Origin: Albifimbria verrucaria
Taxonomy: Eukaryota > Ascomycota > Sordariomycetes > Hypocreales > Stachybotryaceae
Assembly: GCA_020081605.1 (NCBI GenBank)
Contig: JAHREC010000045.1
Coordinates: 3,038,001-3,102,000, forward strand
Direction of reading: 5' to 3'
Length of the DNA: 64,000 nucleotides
Part shown: piece after piece, positions 59,377 to 64,000 of the stretch
How the letters are laid out: each line of letters opens with the position of its first letter
Numbering within the stretch: position 1 is the first letter of the stretch
Program-made: the position numbers and the translations under genes
The notes under the pieces: generated by a model
Database searches by the model: none
Told to the model about the DNA's origin: nothing
The model's input: only the letters and a program-made list of their open reading frames with translations

Positions 59377-59623
59377 GGTTATTATCCGGGCGACTTCACA
59401 AACTGGGCAAGCTAAGAAAGACTGTTTGTTGGTACCGAGTGGATTTTAGTACTGGGAAGGGCTCGAGCTTATTGGTCTGGAATGTTACTGTCCGACCTGA
59501 ACTCCACAAAATAACCGGACACAATGACATTATGGCTTGGCTGAGGCTCGAACAAATTTTGCTTTGTGGGAATCAAGAGAGCTATCGACTAGCAGTATCC
59601 AATGGCAAATCATGATCAGCAAC

Positions 59624-61757
59624 CTATAGCAGTGTATTCATGAACCCGAACAATGGATCGTATGATAGCTGAGGGTAAGGTGCCGGGTAAGGATCAGATT
59701 GCGTCCAACTGGGTTCCGAAACCGGAAACATGCTGATAATGTCGTCCATGGCGTAATCCAGTGGCATTGGGTCATTGGGGTCCTCTTGTTCTATTTCACA
59801 CGGTGTCAGCGTATTTCAGGTGCAAGTTATTGCATTACGCTTGCCTTGACCAAGCTCTAGGGCGTTGTCTTTGATCATCTTCTTAATGATATTCAAAGGT
59901 TTAGAAATGCCTGGATTCGCTGTACATAACTCCTCGAGAAACCGCAGGCTTTCCTCCAAAAGGGACGCATGCTCTCGGTGAGAGATCACATTACGTACGT
60001 GAATGGTACAAGAAACGTAAACTGTGTATCCTAGAACGTACGGCGCCGATGACAAACCGAACGCATTTTTGAATGCTCGAACGATATGGCTTATGTAGCG
60101 AGAGGCTTCCGAGCATCTTTCCCAAGATTGAACAGGAGATCCTGCAGCACGCATGTGGCCGTCGGATATAAAAGGCCTGTGAAGCAATATCACCAATGTG
60201 TGATATAGACTATGCAGAACCATGATATTGGGTGGTTGAGATACCGTCTTGGACAGGTCCCAAGGCCGAAAGTCGAGTTCACTTGGTAGGCTGTCTTTCC
60301 AGTGATGTAAAGCGGTTTCCACCGTTTGCAGGCTATTTTGGGCGTTCGATATTGTGGCGCCAATGACGTAGAATGTGTCAATAATTGTTGTCATTATTTT
60401 GGACAAATCGCATAGATGCCGGAAAGTTGAGACTGAATGCATAGGAATACAGTGCATGGCAGAGTAGGCACCTGGATTCACTGGTGCATAAAGCTCCATC
60501 TCCTCATACATGTCGAGGAATTGCTGAGACACTCGAGAGTCGCGTACATGGATAGCCATCGGTCTACCCAGGTAAAGACTTTGTAGCTTATCACAGACAA
60601 AAGCGCCCCAAAAACGCGACGTCGAATCTCAATTTCTTCGAGAACATCAGTCGTCTCTACTGGGTCTAGATGCAGCCCCAAGTCATAAATCATCCTCAGC
60701 GCATACCCGCTGTAAAGCCACCCTTTCGGGGTCTCCCCACGCGCATTGTATGTTGACCCCAGGAGAAGTAGGCCCACTATGGTCGGGATTGTAGATTTCA
60801 TCAAGAGACCCTCTTGTGCAAGCAAATCATCGCAACGGGCGAAAAAGCGTTGGCCTGCGGAAGCCGGATCTGTGGGGTTCTCGCGAACTTGCATAAGCCC
60901 TGAGAATTTGCTGCTGCAAGCAAATATGGCGTTGATGAGAAATGGTGACGCGTAGGGACCTGATATTTGGAGATCACGCATAATTGCAGGCCGGTATGTC
61001 AGGAGAAAGGTGTGGTGCTGACGGCTCCAATGGCATTCCAAGAGTCGCAGGGCGACATTCGTGGGAACACCCTCGATGGCATTTGACTTGCTAAGTTTGT
61101 GCTCCAGCTGTCTCTGTAGTGCAGCGTTAGCGATCAGGATATCACCCATATTCTCTCTAGGCCTAGGAGTTTGTCGTATCCTTGTGGTCAAGGAGGGGCT
61201 CTTGGCAGGCACATGAAGAGCAGAAGAAGGGCCGAAGCTACAAATAGTACCATCGGAAGCTTCATCTACTGATATGAACTGGGAAATACTGAGCTCTTGC
61301 TCTGATTGTGCGTGAGTACCGTCTTCTGTGCGAGATGATCCCTGCTCACTCAGATGCGATGAATTCGGCAAACAAAAAGTAGAAGGCACAGTGACTATCC
61401 TTCGACTATCCACAGCAGATTGTAGAAGAGTCTCTCGCTCTTCATTGCTTACACTGTGGAGTTTTACGACAAAAGTCTCCAAGGATGATACCTGAGACTC
61501 GAGCTCTTGGATCCGGGAGAAGGTTGGTCTGGGGATGGTAAGCCAAGGATGCATTTTGTCTTCAAAGTGTAGCAATTGAGACAAGAAAGTGGATCAAACC
61601 TTTGACGAGGTTTTTGGAAGGTATACTCGCAAGTCTTGTTCAGTGCCTTGCAGGCGTTGCATTGTGGCTTTTGTCCATCGCATCGGGTCTTCTTGACCCG
61701 GCACAGGAGACAAGCTCTCGCCAGTGTTTTGGGTGGTTTGACGGGAGGAAACGAGGG
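59624..61757 (-). CDS. Zn2Cys6 fungal transcription factor 2
   Basis: Nuclear regulator of the Gal4 class. MPSFPPVKPPKTLA precedes the cluster ACLLCRVKKTRCDGQKPQC, then NACKALNKTCEY, giving all six cysteines. Exons are 61757-61600, 61528-59845 and 59790-59624. The first intron (71 nt) lies just after the zinc cluster and leads into the dimerisation helix RIQELESQVSSLETFVVKL. The fungal_trans-like middle contains GWLYSGYALRMIYDLGLHLD and, after a one-base loss in A5 60610-60614 (plus strand), WGAFVCDKLQSLYLGRPM. The last intron, 59791-59844, has a GC-AG boundary (G|GCAAGC ... ATAG). It joins LELGQ to EQEDPNDPMPLDYAMDDI, an acidic C-terminus suited to activation. It lies between the NRPS 3' end and the flavoenzyme, all on one strand, so it is a good candidate pathway regulator. 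Confidence 0.85.
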
Positions 61758-62996
61758 CATGAGTAAAATGCACAACAAAAAGTGTAAGATGCGAGAGCTT
61801 TGTGCCTGTGTGCAAGTGTCTAGTGTTTTAGAACTGACGAACAGAAATATGTTGGCTAGTTGAGACATGGAATCCAGCACCCAAAAATGAGAGTAGCGCA
61901 GAAAACCCCACAAGGCACGTGCAGCAGGTACAATTGTGGTACAGGTTTACGCGGGAATAGTCAGATACGAAGTAGTGTGAGGTAGCTAATTCAGCTGAGA
62001 TAGCTAAATAGATTTAGCTTCAATCTCGCTACACTTGTACTTGTGGATCTGAAGGAAGGCAAGATATCTCCTCCAGTACGTCAAGGTGTAAGTTACGACG
62101 AGGTTGGTGGTATGATGGGAATGATCTCTCGTAGCAGTAATATCTTAATTTGGTTGGAGAATTGAAGATCTTTTTCCACGCGGCTAAAGCTGCTTGACGG
62201 AACATCATTTTCGACCTGACAGGCTCGACATGAACTTGGCAAATCTTGAGATCCAGAGAACACCGAAATGACAGCACCCGCAGGTTCACTCTGACTTGTT
62301 GAGGCCTTGATTGTGGTCCACCCCGAATTGCGTAGAATTCTATACGTGCAGATTTGAGACAGCTATTTTGTCAGAGCATGTAATACTGTACGAAAACCTT
62401 GTGCGAAGACACTGAATAACGCATTGGCGGAGCTCGGCAAAGAGTTTCGCGAAGCAGCTGATGCGCCTCCTTCCAGTTTACTCATTTTTAAAGAGAATCG
62501 CATGAGAATCGCATGATAACCGCTAATTAGGATGTTCTTTTACATCGAGCGAGTGGCTGGAACTGCTTCCCTACGAGCATAAATTTTCTTTCTCGGTTAC
62601 GACGACTGTCAAAAGATTGACCAGATATCAGAAATTATAGATTCCTCACAGAACGTCCCATAAACGGCTGGGTAAATGACGTTTCTTATTCAATAACCAT
62701 CTTGCGTGCTCTATCTAGCCGTTGGAAGTAGCCGGGTAGGTGGCAGTTATCCATGTATCTATAGTTGCTATTTCATACCGACAACGAGTATTACTTGATG
62801 TCACGAAATATCGTGTTGTTGCTGAGATACATGTATGCCTGCAGGTGATGTAGGCGGAAACACACGCACCCACGCATACATAACACACAATCTTTAAATA
62901 CCTAGTCAGAGACTGCCTCTTTCGCTTCTTGGCTATTCTCTTGTTCCTTCTCGATATACCTACAAATCAGTTTCACTATGAGCTCCCCAGGCGCGA
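61758..62996. other. Intergenic between NRPS 3' end and transcription factor 2
   Basis: Promoter of the regulator and 3' flank of the NRPS. An 86-codon minus ORF at 62029 shows no domain. Nothing else recognised. Confidence 0.4.
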
Positions 62997-64000
62997 TCAT
63001 TGCAAGGCTAAATTCAGCATTCGAATATTACTAGCAAGCTCGAAAAACATGCTCTCTACCTCATTGTCATCAAATATTCGTGCGTCTGCAGCGATACCAA
63101 CCTTCAGGCTCCATCCATCAGGTTGAGGTGTTGCTGAGATAGCCACCGTATGAGTTGATGCCTGTGGGATAAGCTGCTTATACAAAACGGGTCCAAGTGC
63201 GTTCTGTTGAGGGATCAGGGAGGTTTCTTGCGGTCGGAACATCGATAACCGAACTCGCTCATTTCCAAGACCTATTTCAGGTTGCAGTTCAAAGCCCTGA
63301 TATGTCGTGCAGTAACTATAATTCGAAATGTCGTCCGGCCACTCCGTACAATGAGTTTTGATATCATCAAGCCCCATCGTCTCAAAAGGCAGGCTCTCAA
63401 GATATTGATCCTGTACATCCTGCAGCAATTCTTTGAGGTTTCTCTCCTTATCTACGCGCATGCGCACTGGAATGCAATTAGTGCACGGTCCGACGACGTG
63501 TTGATCGCTGACCGATAAAGATTGACGACCAGACACGATTCGGCCAAACACAACATCTAGTAGACCCGTCTGCTTCGTCAATAGTAGGCCACATGCAGTA
63601 GTAAATATATTGGCAGGAGTGATGGCTTCTGAATTGGCCTTTACGGGAGCTCCAATAAGCTGTTCTATGTACCATTGTTTATCACCATGTATTTGTCGAC
63701 AAGGGATGCTGCTGCTTTTAATGATAGGCATAGTTGAACCTTTCAAGACAGAACGCCAGAAAGTGTATCCATTTTCGCGATTGTGAAGCATATGTCGAAT
63801 ATACTGGCCAAACTTTGGTGGTGGTGGAAGGCGCTGATTTATGTATAAACCATAAGAAGCAGCCAAGAGATGCTCCAGGCTTAATCCATCAAACAATGCA
63901 TGAGACATTCGAAATATGAGCCGTAATTTCGAATCATGGTATTTGATAATACTAACTCGAATCATAGGTTCACCTAATTTTGGAGGATGGTGCACGTCTT
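62997..64000 (-). CDS. NRPS, C-terminal condensation-like (CT) domain; 5' part beyond right edge
   Basis: The 3' end of a nonribosomal peptide synthetase; the frame (DVHHPPKLGEP) is open to base 64000. The visible 334 residues are most of a condensation domain: MIRVSIIKYHDSKLRLIFR, then MSHALFDGLSLEHLLAA at about 63905, FWRSVLKG, ITPANIFTTACGLLL, DVVFGRIVSGRQ, VGPCTNCIPVRMRV and FETMGLDDI. The active-site motif is SHxxxDGxS rather than HHxxxDG, the form described for terminal CT domains that release fungal peptides by cyclisation. No thioesterase follows before the stop at 62997. The product is therefore likely a cyclic peptide; the monomers cannot be read from this fragment. Intact over the visible part. 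Confidence 0.85.
   Translation of the reverse strand, partial: DVHHPPKLGEPMIRVSIIKYHDSKLRLIFRMSHALFDGLSLEHLLAASYGLYINQRLPPPPKFGQYIRHMLHNRENGYTFWRSVLKGSTMPIIKSSSIPCRQIHGDKQWYIEQLIGAPVKANSEAITPANIFTTACGLLLTKQTGLLDVVFGRIVSGRQSLSVSDQHVVGPCTNCIPVRMRVDKERNLKELLQDVQDQYLESLPFETMGLDDIKTHCTEWPDDISNYSYCTTYQGFELQPEIGLGNERVRLSMFRPQETSLIPQQNALGPVLYKQLIPQASTHTVAISATPQPDGWSLKVGIAADARIFDDNEVESMFFELASNIRMLNLALQ

Larger units (their letters stand above)
59170..59623. other. Promoter of the flavoenzyme, 3' of transcription factor 2
   Basis: A 454-base spacer with the TATA box and CGG palindrome described separately. Several further CCGG-containing triplets occur (about 59341, 59391 and 59512). Nothing else seen. 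Confidence 0.5.

Overview
The window is nuclear DNA of a filamentous ascomycete (Pezizomycotina; the CAZyme set and gene architecture fit a Sordariomycete, genus not determined). The evidence is short spliceosomal introns (45-107 nt, mostly GTAAGT-type donors with CTAAC/CTGAC branch sites), Zn2Cys6 regulators, fungal CBM1 cellulose-binding domains, AA9 and AA11 copper monooxygenases, an NRPS terminal domain and long AT-rich intergenic stretches. No rRNA, tRNA, CRISPR array or complete transposase gene was seen.

Layout. Bases 1-7.1 kb, all on the minus strand: a cytochrome P450 running off the left edge, an alpha/beta hydrolase and a Zn2Cys6 regulator, probably the flank of a secondary-metabolite locus. 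Two related miniature inverted-repeat elements (3994-4192 and 9863-10080) bracket the regulator and a decayed NACHT/ankyrin (NLR-like) gene. From 11 to 14.7 kb lie an AAA ATPase and an aldo/keto reductase. From 15 to 39 kb is a loose series of secreted and metabolic genes: AA11 LPMO, fatty-acid desaturase, feruloyl-esterase-like CE1-CBM1, FMN 2-hydroxyacid dehydrogenase, SDR, a secreted repeat protein, acetylxylan-esterase-like CE1-CBM1, a conserved unknown protein, FMN reductase and GH62-CBM1. From 39 to 45 kb there are only fragments (an unknown one, a PLAC8 relic and a possible GH18 relic). From 45 to 57 kb: GH93 exo-arabinanase, an 8-Cys small secreted protein, a secreted histidine-phosphatase-like protein, a secreted EEP-family phosphodiesterase, a PKS (KR-ACP) relic and an AA9 LPMO. 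From 57.6 kb to the right edge: a fumarate-reductase-like flavoenzyme, a second Zn2Cys6 regulator and the 3' end of an NRPS with a fungal cyclising-type terminal condensation domain, all on the minus strand.

How the genes work together. CE1 esterases, GH62, GH93, AA9 and AA11 act on arabinoxylan, arabinan, cellulose and chitin, so the middle of the window looks like a dispersed cell-wall-degradation neighbourhood. The right end (NRPS, regulator, flavoenzyme) looks like the edge of a nonribosomal-peptide cluster. A CGG-N11-CCG palindrome sits upstream of the flavoenzyme TATA box and next to the regulator gene.

Data quality. About 29 conserved frames in this window are each broken by an apparent single missing base, mostly in short homopolymers, with intact homology on both sides. 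One further break, in the histidine-phosphatase gene, is not a single-base loss. This pattern looks like uncorrected sequencing deletions, so those genes are annotated as CDS across the breaks rather than as pseudogenes. True relics (NACHT-ankyrin, PKS, PLAC8, possible GH18) are marked separately.
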